A stretch of 15,474 nucleotides of DNA from an uncultured Lachnospiraceae bacterium (GTDB taxonomy: Bacteria; Bacillota; Clostridia; Lachnospirales; Lachnospiraceae): assembly GCA_934394615.1 (NCBI GenBank), contig CAKRRJ010000056.1, positions 1 through 15,474 on the forward strand, read 5' to 3'. Shown one piece after another: positions 1-6,811 of this stretch (within the stretch, counting starts at the first letter, position 1; every line of letters begins with the position of its first letter). The position numbers and the translations under genes are program-made. Under the pieces are notes generated by a model. The model had not been told where the DNA came from and searched no databases. It saw nothing but the letters and a program-made list of their open reading frames with translations.

Positions 1-1454
1 ATGAAACACTGGCACCGGAGGAGGCGGGAAGCCGCACGGCGCGGATGCAGGGTGTACTGTCTGCATCGTACCAGCGAATCCTGACAGATGAGAGGGTAAA
101 ACAGCTTGTAGACAGCTGTTTACAGGAACTGGAAGCAAAGGGCAGCGTGGTCTGCGAGACGCCAGACGGTGAGCTGACGGAAGATGGCATCCGCATGGCA
201 ATCCTTAAGGCAGCAAAGCGCCAGATTGACGAGATTGCGGACATTCCGGCAGACGAGTACCGGGCGTATCAGGAGCTGACTGCGAAATCGACCCGCATCT
301 GGTCCAAAGCCAGAAAAGAGAATGATTTTGCGGCATTTGCTCCGGTATTAAAGGAAATCATCGCATACCAGAAAAAGTTTGCCTCTTACCGCCAGAAAGG
401 CGGCCAGAAACTTTACGATGTTATGCTGGATTCCTACGAGCCGGGATTTACCATGGAGAAACTGGACGCATTCTTCGGCATGCTGAAAGAGCACATTGTG
501 CCGCTGCTAAAGCAGGTAGAGGAGAGCCCTGTCCGCATTCAGGATGATTTCCTGGATGGTGACTATACAGAAGAAAAACAGCGGGAGCTTGCGGAGTACC
601 TTGCAAAGTATGTGGGATTTGATTTTTCCAAGGGTGTGCTGGCAGTCAGCGCGCATCCGTTTACCACGAACCTGCACAACCGGGATGTGCGCATCACAAC
701 CCACTACAAATCCCGCGTGGATTCCTCAGCATTTTCTGTGATTCACGAGAGCGGACATGCCGTGTATGAGCTTGGAATCGATGACCGTTTAAGCCAGAAC
801 CCGGCCGGACAGGGAACCTCCATGGGCATGCATGAATCCCAGTCCCGGTTCTTTGAGAATATCATTGGACGCAGCGAAGCCTTCTGGATTCCGGTGTATG
901 GAAAGATGAAAGAACTCTTCCCGGAGCAGTTAAAGGGTGTGGGCCGCGAAATGTTCGTCCGTGCCATCAACAAGGTCCAGCCGGGACTCATCCGCACCGA
1001 GGCAGACGAGCTTACCTACAGCTTACATGTGCTGGTGCGCTATGAGCTGGAAAAAATGATCATTGAGGAGAACCTGGACCTGAACGAACTTCCAAAACTC
1101 TGGTCAGATAAGTACGAGGAATATCTTGGCATCCGTCCGGAAAATGACGCGGAAGGCGTGCTTCAGGATATCCACTGGGCACAGGGATCCTTTGGATATT
1201 TCCCGTCCTACGCATTGGGCAGTGCCTTTGGCGCACAGATGCTTGCGCAGATGAAGAAAAAGATGGATTTTGACCGTCTTCTGGAAGAAGGAAAACTGGA
1301 TGTGATCCAGGAGTACTTAAGAAAGCATGTGCACCGCTATGGAAAGATGAAGACCAGCCTGGAAATCCTGAAAGATATGACAGGGGAAGATTTTGATCCG
1401 AAGTACTATGTGGAGTATCTGGAGGAGAAGTACCGGAAGCTGTACGAATTATAA
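1..1454 (+). CDS. M32 family metallocarboxypeptidase (carboxypeptidase Taq type), 5' truncated
   Basis: A zinc carboxypeptidase of family M32, a cytoplasmic enzyme that removes C-terminal residues from peptides. The reading frame is open from base 3, and the residues ahead of the first ATG at 45 (ETLAPEEAGSRTAR) match the usual M32 N-terminal region. The true start therefore lies left of the window and roughly 15-20 residues are missing. The ATG at 45 is not the start. The zinc motif HESGH is encoded at 744-758, and the second family motif, HESQSR with the third ligand Glu, starts at 831. The conserved stretch IRTEADELTYSLHVLVRYELE lies near 990-1052, and a DVRITTHY stretch precedes the zinc motif. 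About 484 residues are visible against about 500 in the family, so the C-terminus is complete, ending in TAA at 1452-1454. No signal peptide can be judged because the N-terminus is missing. The substrate is unknown; peptide turnover is the likely role. The family assignment is very secure. Confidence 0.95.
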   Translation, partial: ETLAPEEAGSRTARMQGVLSASYQRILTDERVKQLVDSCLQELEAKGSVVCETPDGELTEDGIRMAILKAAKRQIDEIADIPADEYRAYQELTAKSTRIWSKARKENDFAAFAPVLKEIIAYQKKFASYRQKGGQKLYDVMLDSYEPGFTMEKLDAFFGMLKEHIVPLLKQVEESPVRIQDDFLDGDYTEEKQRELAEYLAKYVGFDFSKGVLAVSAHPFTTNLHNRDVRITTHYKSRVDSSAFSVIHESGHAVYELGIDDRLSQNPAGQGTSMGMHESQSRFFENIIGRSEAFWIPVYGKMKELFPEQLKGVGREMFVRAINKVQPGLIRTEADELTYSLHVLVRYELEKMIIEENLDLNELPKLWSDKYEEYLGIRPENDAEGVLQDIHWAQGSFGYFPSYALGSAFGAQMLAQMKKKMDFDRLLEEGKLDVIQEYLRKHVHRYGKMKTSLEILKDMTGEDFDPKYYVEYLEEKYRKLYEL

Positions 1455-1462
1455 AAAGGTCC

Positions 1463-1580
1463 GAAGCCGGTTATCCCGGCATACCACTGCGCAAAATATG
1501 GGTATTGTGTTCGGTCGCTGCATAGCCGGACACGTTATACCCATATTTATGCTCCGTGGAATGCCGGGATAACCGGCTTC
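1463..1580. repeat. Long imperfect hairpin with perfect 20-bp outer arms
   Basis: The outer arms GAAGCCGGTTATCCCGGCAT (1463-1482) and its exact reverse complement (1561-1580) pair perfectly. Inside them the pairing continues with small interruptions. There is CCAC with GTGG, then GCA (1491-1493) with TGC (1550-1552), a 12-bp perfect pair AAATATGGGTAT (1494-1505) with 1537-1548, and a tip helix GTGTTCGGT (1507-1515) with GCCGGACAC (1525-1533) containing a G-U pair. The loop is about 9 nt. No T tract follows 1580, so it is not a typical intrinsic terminator, though it could slow transcription or protect the 3' end of the M32 mRNA. It could also be a small palindromic mobile element or a structured RNA. 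I do not recognise it as a named family. Confidence 0.85.
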
Positions 1581-1587
1581 TGCGATA

Positions 1588-1616
1588 TTGAATAAATATC
1601 TGCTCGGGCATATAGA
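1588..1616 (+). promoter_or_regulatory. Putative promoter of the S8 subtilase gene
   Basis: TTGAAT (1588-1593), a 17-base spacer and TATAGA (1611-1616) fit a housekeeping sigma promoter. It lies just after the long hairpin and about 30 bases before the subtilase start. This is sequence match only. Because Csp-like genes can be sporulation-controlled, another sigma factor could use a different site. Confidence 0.45.
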
Positions 1617-1647
1617 AATATAGAAAGCAGAAAATGCAGGTACATGG

Positions 1648-3345
1648 ATGTCTGTGAATCAGAAACTGGAAAATCTCTTAAACCTCTCTCTGGACACTAC
1701 TGCCGAAGAACGCAGCCGCTCCTCCGAACTGGAGACCGGCTATAACCCGGAAGAACAAACCTGGGAGCTGATCGTAAAATACTCCGGGAGCCTGGATGAA
1801 GTGCGGGAGCTTGGCGTACAGGTGGAGGAGATGCGAAACGAGTATGCGATTCTGACTGTGAAAGAAAGCCTGATTCGGCTTATCAGCGTACTGCCGCAAA
1901 TCGAATATATTGAAAAACCAAAGAGGCTGTTCTTTGCCATTAACCAGGCAAAGGCAGCCTCCTGTGTTAATATTTTGCAGGAAGCACCGCCGTACTTAAG
2001 CGGGCGCGGTGTGCTGATTGCGGTGCTGGATTCCGGGATTGATTATTTTCATGAGGCGTTTCGGAGAGCGGATGGCACTACGCGGATACTGGAACTATGG
2101 GATCAGACACAGAACCGAGTTTACACGGAAGCGGAGATTAACCGTGCGCTGGAGCGTGGCAGCAGGGAGGCGGCACGGCAGATTGTGTCATCTGTGGATG
2201 CAGGCGGACATGGAACGGCGGTGGCGGGGATTGCGGCAGGAGACAGCAATTCATACCGCGGCATTGCCTATGAGAGCGATCTTCTGGTTGTAAAACTCGG
2301 CACCGCCCGCCCGGACGGCTTCCCCAGAACCACCGAACTTATGCGGGCGGTCAACTACGCGGTAGCTTTTGCGGCAGAGCGTTTCCTTCCCCTGGTCATT
2401 AACATCAGCTTTGGCAATACCTACGGTTCCCATGATGGAAGTAGCCTGCTGGAGACTTTTCTGGATGATATTAGAAATTACGGCCGGACAACGATTCTTG
2501 TGGGGAGTGGCAACGAGGGGGCGGCCAGCGGCCATACCTCCGGCACATTACAGATGCGAAGAACAGAAGAGGTGGAGTTTACCGTCTCTTCCTATGAAAG
2601 CAGCTTCAGCATCCAGCTCTGGAAATCCTACAGTGACCAGTTTGAAGTTAGTCTCCAGGCACCGTCCGGGGAGCGGTTCGGGCCATTTTCGGAAGAACTG
2701 GGACCGGCCCGGTTTCGTTACCGGAAAACGCAGATCTTTTTATATTACGGAAAGCCAGGCCCCTACAGCACGGCTCAGGAATTGTATTTTGATTTTATCC
2801 CGGATGAGGGCAGTTTTGTGGACGAAGGAATCTGGACCTTCTTTTTGAGACCGGTTAGCCTGGTAAGCGGACGCTATGACTTCTGGCTTCCGTCTGCAGG
2901 AGTCTTAAATGCGGCGACCCGCTTCCTGCGTCCAACGCCGGATACCACTCTGACGATACCGTCTGCGGCTTCCAAGGTCATCACCGTGGGTGCTTACAAC
3001 AGTTTTTACAATTCCTACGCCGATTTCTCCGGCCGCGGTTTCACCCGACTGACCGACCAGGTAAAACCCGATATTGCTGCTCCAGGTGTAAATATCACAG
3101 CTCCGGCGGCGAACGGCGGGTACCAGTCCGTCACTGGCACCTCCTTTGCAACACCCGTGGCCAGCGGAGCGGCGGCACTTCTGATGCAGTGGGGAATCGT
3201 AAACGGGAACGATCCGTTTTTGTATGGGGAGAAGGTGAAGGCATATTTGCGGAGAGGTGCGAGGAAACTGCCGGGAATTGCGGAATATCCGAATCCGATG
3301 GTGGGATATGGGACGTTATGCGTGCGGGACAGCTTACCGGACTAA
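1648..3345 (+). CDS. S8 family subtilisin-like serine protease, Csp-like
   Basis: A 565-residue subtilase. The catalytic triad is complete: Asp128 in AVLDSGID, His188 in GGHGTAVAGIAAG and Ser499 in GTSFATPVASG. The oxyanion Asn289 sits in GSGNEGA. Residues 1-95 look like a prodomain. The long stretch between Asn289 and Ser499 (about residues 300-440) is rich in beta-type sequence and matches the inserted jelly-roll domain known in the Clostridia germination proteases CspA/B/C. There is no signal peptide or membrane segment, so the protein should act in the cytoplasm or be packaged in the spore. The ATG at 1648 is chosen because an AGG (1638-1640) precedes it at 7 bases and the prodomain begins here. 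In the Csp family, active members cleave pro-SleC during germination. A direct role here is inference, since similar subtilases of unknown function are common in Lachnospiraceae. No sleC-like gene is in the window. Its TAA overlaps the stop of the convergent LysR gene. Confidence 0.88.
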   Translation: MSVNQKLENLLNLSLDTTAEERSRSSELETGYNPEEQTWELIVKYSGSLDEVRELGVQVEEMRNEYAILTVKESLIRLISVLPQIEYIEKPKRLFFAINQAKAASCVNILQEAPPYLSGRGVLIAVLDSGIDYFHEAFRRADGTTRILELWDQTQNRVYTEAEINRALERGSREAARQIVSSVDAGGHGTAVAGIAAGDSNSYRGIAYESDLLVVKLGTARPDGFPRTTELMRAVNYAVAFAAERFLPLVINISFGNTYGSHDGSSLLETFLDDIRNYGRTTILVGSGNEGAASGHTSGTLQMRRTEEVEFTVSSYESSFSIQLWKSYSDQFEVSLQAPSGERFGPFSEELGPARFRYRKTQIFLYYGKPGPYSTAQELYFDFIPDEGSFVDEGIWTFFLRPVSLVSGRYDFWLPSAGVLNAATRFLRPTPDTTLTIPSAASKVITVGAYNSFYNSYADFSGRGFTRLTDQVKPDIAAPGVNITAPAANGGYQSVTGTSFATPVASGAAALLMQWGIVNGNDPFLYGEKVKAYLRRGARKLPGIAEYPNPMVGYGTLCVRDSLPD

Positions 3346-4190
3346 TCCTTCCACATATTCAGAAAATTTTGTACCTCTGCGGGAAGCCGCTCCTTACGCC
3401 ATACAAGCAAAACCTCTGTTGAAAGATCCGCATCCGTGATATAACAGGCTTTTAACTTGTTTGTCTGCGGCAGCATGGAATCTGGTAAGATTGCGATTCC
3501 AAGGCCTTTTTCCGCCATCATCATAGCAGTCCGCGCATCTTCGCAGGCAAAATAGATATCGCATAGAAGACCGGCCTGTTCAAAGGCAGAGAGCATATAT
3601 TTCCGGTAGCGGTGCGAGAGAATCAGAGGCTGGCAGGAGAGCTCCGAAAGGTGGATTGAGGTGCGGCCGGATAAAAGCGGGTGTTCCGGGACAGCCATGG
3701 CAAGCAGAGTTTCTTTTGCGAGGGATTTGGTTTCGCATCCGTTTAACGCAATCGGGGTCCGTAAGGTGGTCAGGTCAATCTGGCGATGTTCTAACTGTTC
3801 TTTTAAGGCAAATGTGGATCCTTCATGTACATCGAAGTGTACGTTCGGATATTTCGCTGCGAAACGAATCAGAAAATCAGACATCATGGAAACGGTGGAG
3901 GGAGTCATGCCAATATGTAAAGTGGCACCTTGCCCTGATTTGATTACTTCACGTTTTGTGAGATCTGAGAGAAGTAAGAGATTTTCGGCTTGTTCATAGA
4001 GCGTTTTGCCTGCTTCTGTCAGAGTGATTTTTTTGGTGCCGCGCAGAAACAGCGGAACCTGCAGCTCTTCTTCCAGCATTTTCATCTGATAACTAAGCGG
4101 CGGCTGTGTCATGTGCAATTCTCTCGCAGCGCCGCTGATGGTCCCTGCATCCACGATGGCACGAAAATATTCCAGTTGTCTAAGTTCCAT
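3342..4190 (-). CDS. LysR family transcriptional regulator
   Basis: A 282-residue LysR-type regulator. The N-terminal winged helix-turn-helix (about residues 1-60) is typical: MELRQLEYFRAIVDAGTISG, then AARELHMTQPPLSYQMKMLE and LFLRGTKKITLTEAGKTLYE. Residues from about 90 onward form the two-lobed effector domain beginning at LHIGMTPS. The start ATG at 4188-4190 is preceded by a GAGGGA ribosome site 4 bases away, which supports this start. It is divergent from the MATE exporter gene, the usual arrangement in which a LysR protein controls its neighbour and itself from the shared spacer. The effector is unknown. Its TAG stop (3342-3344 read on the minus strand) overlaps the TAA stop of the subtilase gene, and no terminator separates the two. 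Confidence 0.95.
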   Translation of the reverse strand: MELRQLEYFRAIVDAGTISGAARELHMTQPPLSYQMKMLEEELQVPLFLRGTKKITLTEAGKTLYEQAENLLLLSDLTKREVIKSGQGATLHIGMTPSTVSMMSDFLIRFAAKYPNVHFDVHEGSTFALKEQLEHRQIDLTTLRTPIALNGCETKSLAKETLLAMAVPEHPLLSGRTSIHLSELSCQPLILSHRYRKYMLSAFEQAGLLCDIYFACEDARTAMMMAEKGLGIAILPDSMLPQTNKLKACYITDADLSTEVLLVWRKERLPAEVQNFLNMWKD

Positions 4191-4243
4191 AGTTTCCCTC
4201 TATTCCATACAAAAAATATTGAATTATGATATAAAAACAATAA

Positions 4244-4272
4244 TTTACATATAGAATAGCGCATGATATACT
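4244..4272 (+). promoter_or_regulatory. Promoter of the MATE gene with extended -10
   Basis: TTTACA (4244-4249), a 17-base spacer and TATACT (4267-4272), with TGA directly ahead of the -10 as an extended -10 element. It lies in the AT-rich spacer between the divergent LysR and MATE genes, about 54 bases before the MATE start. A LysR site is expected just upstream (about 4210-4245), where the sequence is AT-rich with weak ATTG/CAAT symmetry, but no clear operator can be named. Confidence 0.65.
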
Positions 4273-4325
4273 CAAATGCAAGAAGAACATATGAGGAAAA
4301 ACGATAACAAAGGGATGAACAGAAA

Positions 4326-5696
4326 ATGAAACAACTTGATTTTGAACATGGTACAGTGACTGGAAATATTTTAGGGGCGGCGGTTCCGATGCTGGTGGCG
4401 CAGATTTTAAACCTGCTCTACAACATCGTGGACCGCATTTACATTGCCCGGATCCCGGAGGTGGGAACGGCGGCGCTTGGCGCGGTGGGACTTTGTTTTC
4501 CGCTGATCGTGATCATCACAGCGTTTTCGAATCTGTACGGAAGCGGCGGCGCGCCGCTATTTTCCATTCACAGGGGCAAAAAAGAGACGCGGGAAGCGAA
4601 TGACATCATGAATACGTCATTTTCCCTGCTCTGCCTTACCGGAGTAATCCTGATGGTAATCGGCATGCTGCTGATCCGCCCGATTCTGGTATTATTCGGT
4701 GCGTCAGATGGGGCACTGGTTTATGCCTGCCCGTATATGATGCTTTACCTGATCGGTACGCTGCCGTCCATGATCGCGGTGGGCATGAATCCTTTCATCA
4801 ACGCGCAGGGGTATTCCCTGACTGGCATGCTTTCCGTTGCGATCGGTGCGGCGGCGAATCTGGTTCTGGATCCGATTTTTATTTTTGCTCTGGGCTTTGG
4901 TGTGCGGGGAGCAGCCATGGCAACCGTCATTTCCCAGTTTTTATCAGCAGCTTTTGTGCTGCGTTTTCTTACCAGAAAAGCGGAGCTGAGGATGCGTTTC
5001 CTGCACAGAGAGGAACTTGCAAAATCCGTTGGATATGCGAAAGAGATTGTCAGTCTTGGAACAGCCGGTTTCATTATGCAGCTGACCAACAGCCTGGTTA
5101 CGATCTGCTGCAACCATGTGCTTTCTGCCACAGGAGGCGATATCTATATTTCCGTTATGACGATCGTTTCCAGCGTGCGTCAGCTGGTGGAAACGCCGAT
5201 TTCTGCAATCAATGATGGATCTTCTCCTATTTTAAGCTACAATTATGGCGCGCGCCGTCCGGCCCGGGTGCGGAAAGCGGGTGTTGTGATGGGACTTCTG
5301 ATCCTGGGTTATACCGCAGTGATGTGGAGTGTCATTGTTCTGGCTCCGGATATGCTGATCCGGGTGTTCAGTTCCGATGCTGTGCTTATGCAGGATGCGG
5401 TTCCGGCGCTGAAGCAGTATTTTGCAGCGTTCATTTTCATGGATCTGCAGTATATGGGACAGACCACATTTAAATCCCTGAATAAAAAGACGCATGCAAT
5501 CTTTTTCTCTCTGCTGAGAAAGGTGTTCATTGTGGTTCCGCTGACTTATTTCATGCCGTATGTGCTCCATATGGGAACGGATGGTGTGTTCCTGGCAGAG
5601 CCGGTGTCCAATGTGATCGGAGGAAGCCTGTGCTTTATTACGATGCTGTGCACGGTGCTGCCGGAATTAAAGCGGATGGAAGTGGATGTTCCGTAG
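4326..5696 (+). CDS. MATE family multidrug efflux transporter
   Basis: A 456-residue integral membrane protein of full MATE length, expected to have 12 membrane helices and to export cationic drugs or metabolites using a Na+ or H+ gradient. The N-terminus (FEHGTVTGNILGAAVPMLVA, then NLLYNIVDRIYIAR) and the repeat half beginning near residue 235 (AKEIVSLGTAGFIMQLTNSL) are typical of MATE proteins close to the MepA branch. NPFINAQG and the GVRGAAMATVISQ stretch are also family hallmarks. The ATG at 4326 begins the conserved N-terminus; the ribosome site is modest, with AAAGGG about 11 bases upstream. It is divergent from the LysR regulator, which probably controls it. The substrate is unknown. 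Confidence 0.93.
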   Translation: MKQLDFEHGTVTGNILGAAVPMLVAQILNLLYNIVDRIYIARIPEVGTAALGAVGLCFPLIVIITAFSNLYGSGGAPLFSIHRGKKETREANDIMNTSFSLLCLTGVILMVIGMLLIRPILVLFGASDGALVYACPYMMLYLIGTLPSMIAVGMNPFINAQGYSLTGMLSVAIGAAANLVLDPIFIFALGFGVRGAAMATVISQFLSAAFVLRFLTRKAELRMRFLHREELAKSVGYAKEIVSLGTAGFIMQLTNSLVTICCNHVLSATGGDIYISVMTIVSSVRQLVETPISAINDGSSPILSYNYGARRPARVRKAGVVMGLLILGYTAVMWSVIVLAPDMLIRVFSSDAVLMQDAVPALKQYFAAFIFMDLQYMGQTTFKSLNKKTHAIFFSLLRKVFIVVPLTYFMPYVLHMGTDGVFLAEPVSNVIGGSLCFITMLCTVLPELKRMEVDVP

Positions 5697-5758
5697 TGGA
5701 ATGAACTCTTGTGAAAATGGCTGTTCCGTGGTAAGATATCCGGTAAATTGACGGAACA
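5687..5758. repeat. Three copies of TGTTCCGT, two direct and one inverted
   Basis: TGTTCCGTAGT (5687-5697, running over the MATE stop codon) and TGTTCCGTGGT (5722-5732) are direct repeats 35 bases apart. ACGGAACA (5751-5758) is the same 8-mer inverted. They flank the putative promoter of the downstream EamA gene. They may be regulator sites or chance, and a hairpin between the last two copies would have a 21-base loop without a T tract. Confidence 0.4.
5709..5737 (+). promoter_or_regulatory. Putative promoter of the EamA transporter gene
   Basis: TTGTGA (5709-5714), a 17-base spacer and TAAGAT (5732-5737) lie in the 78-base spacer between the MATE and EamA genes, 37 bases before the chosen EamA start. 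The match is moderate. Read-through from the MATE gene is also possible because no terminator is visible between them. Confidence 0.45.
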
Positions 5759-5774
5759 ACAGGAGATACATACC

Positions 5775-6713
5775 ATGACAGAAGAGAAAAAACAGATAAC
5801 CGGCCATATCCTTGCGTGCGGAACGCAGATCATGTGGGGAGCTACCTTTGTGTCCACGAAGGTACTCCTCCAGTATTTTCAGCCGGTGGAGGTATTGTTT
5901 ACCCGTGCGGTGCTGGCGTTTTTTGCGCTGCTTTTATTCTGGCCGCATCATCTGAAACTAAATGAGAAAAAACAGGAATTTGTGTTTGCAGGGGCAGGCC
6001 TTTTTGGCCTGGTCCTGTATTTTATGCTCGAAAATACGGCACTCACCATGACCTATGCTTCCAACGTGGGCATTATTGTGGCGTGCGCGCCGTTTTTTGT
6101 GGCAGTGACGGTGGGCTGGTTTTTCAGGGAAAAGTCTGGGGCATCGTTTTATCTGGGATTTCTGATCGCCATTACGGGGGTGGCGCTCATCAGCCTGAAC
6201 GGGCAGAAGAGCCTGAATTTAAACCCGCTTGGTGATGGTCTGGCGTTTCTGGCGATGGTCTCCTGGGGTTTTTACTCTGCGCTCATCAAAAAGATCGGGG
6301 AATGGGATTATCCGACGATCGCGGTGACGAGGCGTATCTATTATTATGCGATTTTGTTTCTGATTCCGGTGCTTGTGTTTGAGCATGCCTCCTGGGATCC
6401 GGCAGTGCTCGCAAAGCCGCAGGTGATCTCCAATTTCCTGTTCCTTGGCATCGGAGCGAGCGCAACAGGATTTTTGTTCTGGAACCTTGCTGCCAAGTGG
6501 ATTGGAGCTGTGCGGACCAGTGTATACATTTATGTGTCTCCAGTTGTGACGGTTATTTTATCCGTGTTTATCCTGCATGAGAACATGACGCTGGTTTCCG
6601 TGGCCGGCGCGCTGCTTATTTTAGCCGGGCTTGTCATTTCCCAGAGAAAGAAGTGGACCGGAGCGGAACCGAAAACTCCGAACGGTACAGCAATGGAAAC
6701 AAGATCCGAATAA
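5775..6713 (+). CDS. EamA/DMT family transporter
   Basis: A 312-residue membrane transporter of the drug/metabolite superfamily with two EamA repeats and about 10 helices. The first repeat begins at HILACGTQIMWGATFVSTK, where the WG-x-x-F pattern is a family hallmark. The second begins near GDGLAFLAMVSWGFYSALIK. Such proteins usually export amino acids, nucleosides or other small metabolites; the substrate here is unknown. The ATG at 5775 is chosen over an in-frame TTG at 5748 because AGGAG (5761-5765) sits 9 bases ahead of it and nothing suitable precedes the TTG. The C-terminal tail after about residue 290 is hydrophilic. It follows the MATE gene in the same direction and may be cotranscribed with it. 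Confidence 0.9.
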   Translation: MTEEKKQITGHILACGTQIMWGATFVSTKVLLQYFQPVEVLFTRAVLAFFALLLFWPHHLKLNEKKQEFVFAGAGLFGLVLYFMLENTALTMTYASNVGIIVACAPFFVAVTVGWFFREKSGASFYLGFLIAITGVALISLNGQKSLNLNPLGDGLAFLAMVSWGFYSALIKKIGEWDYPTIAVTRRIYYYAILFLIPVLVFEHASWDPAVLAKPQVISNFLFLGIGASATGFLFWNLAAKWIGAVRTSVYIYVSPVVTVILSVFILHENMTLVSVAGALLILAGLVISQRKKWTGAEPKTPNGTAMETRSE

Positions 6714-6726
6714 TGAGAAAATTAAC

Positions 6727-6756
6727 GGGACAATGCCTGGGAAACTGTGTTAAAAT
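6727..6756 (+). promoter_or_regulatory. Putative promoter of the GGDEF-hybrid kinase gene
   Basis: The -10 element TAAAAT (6751-6756) is preceded by TGT, forming an extended -10. GGGACA (6727-6732) is a weak -35 at 18 bases. It lies 55 bases before the kinase start. No riboswitch-like structure is evident in the short leader. Confidence 0.45.
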
Positions 6757-6811
6757 GAAAATACAATAAGCATGTAAGTTTTATTTTGTACGGGAGCAGC
6801 TATACAAAAGT

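Noticed and set aside
5722..5758. TGTTCCGT/ACGGAACA as a terminator of the MATE gene
   Set aside because: The stem is only 8 bp with a 21-base loop and is followed by AACAGGAG instead of a T tract.
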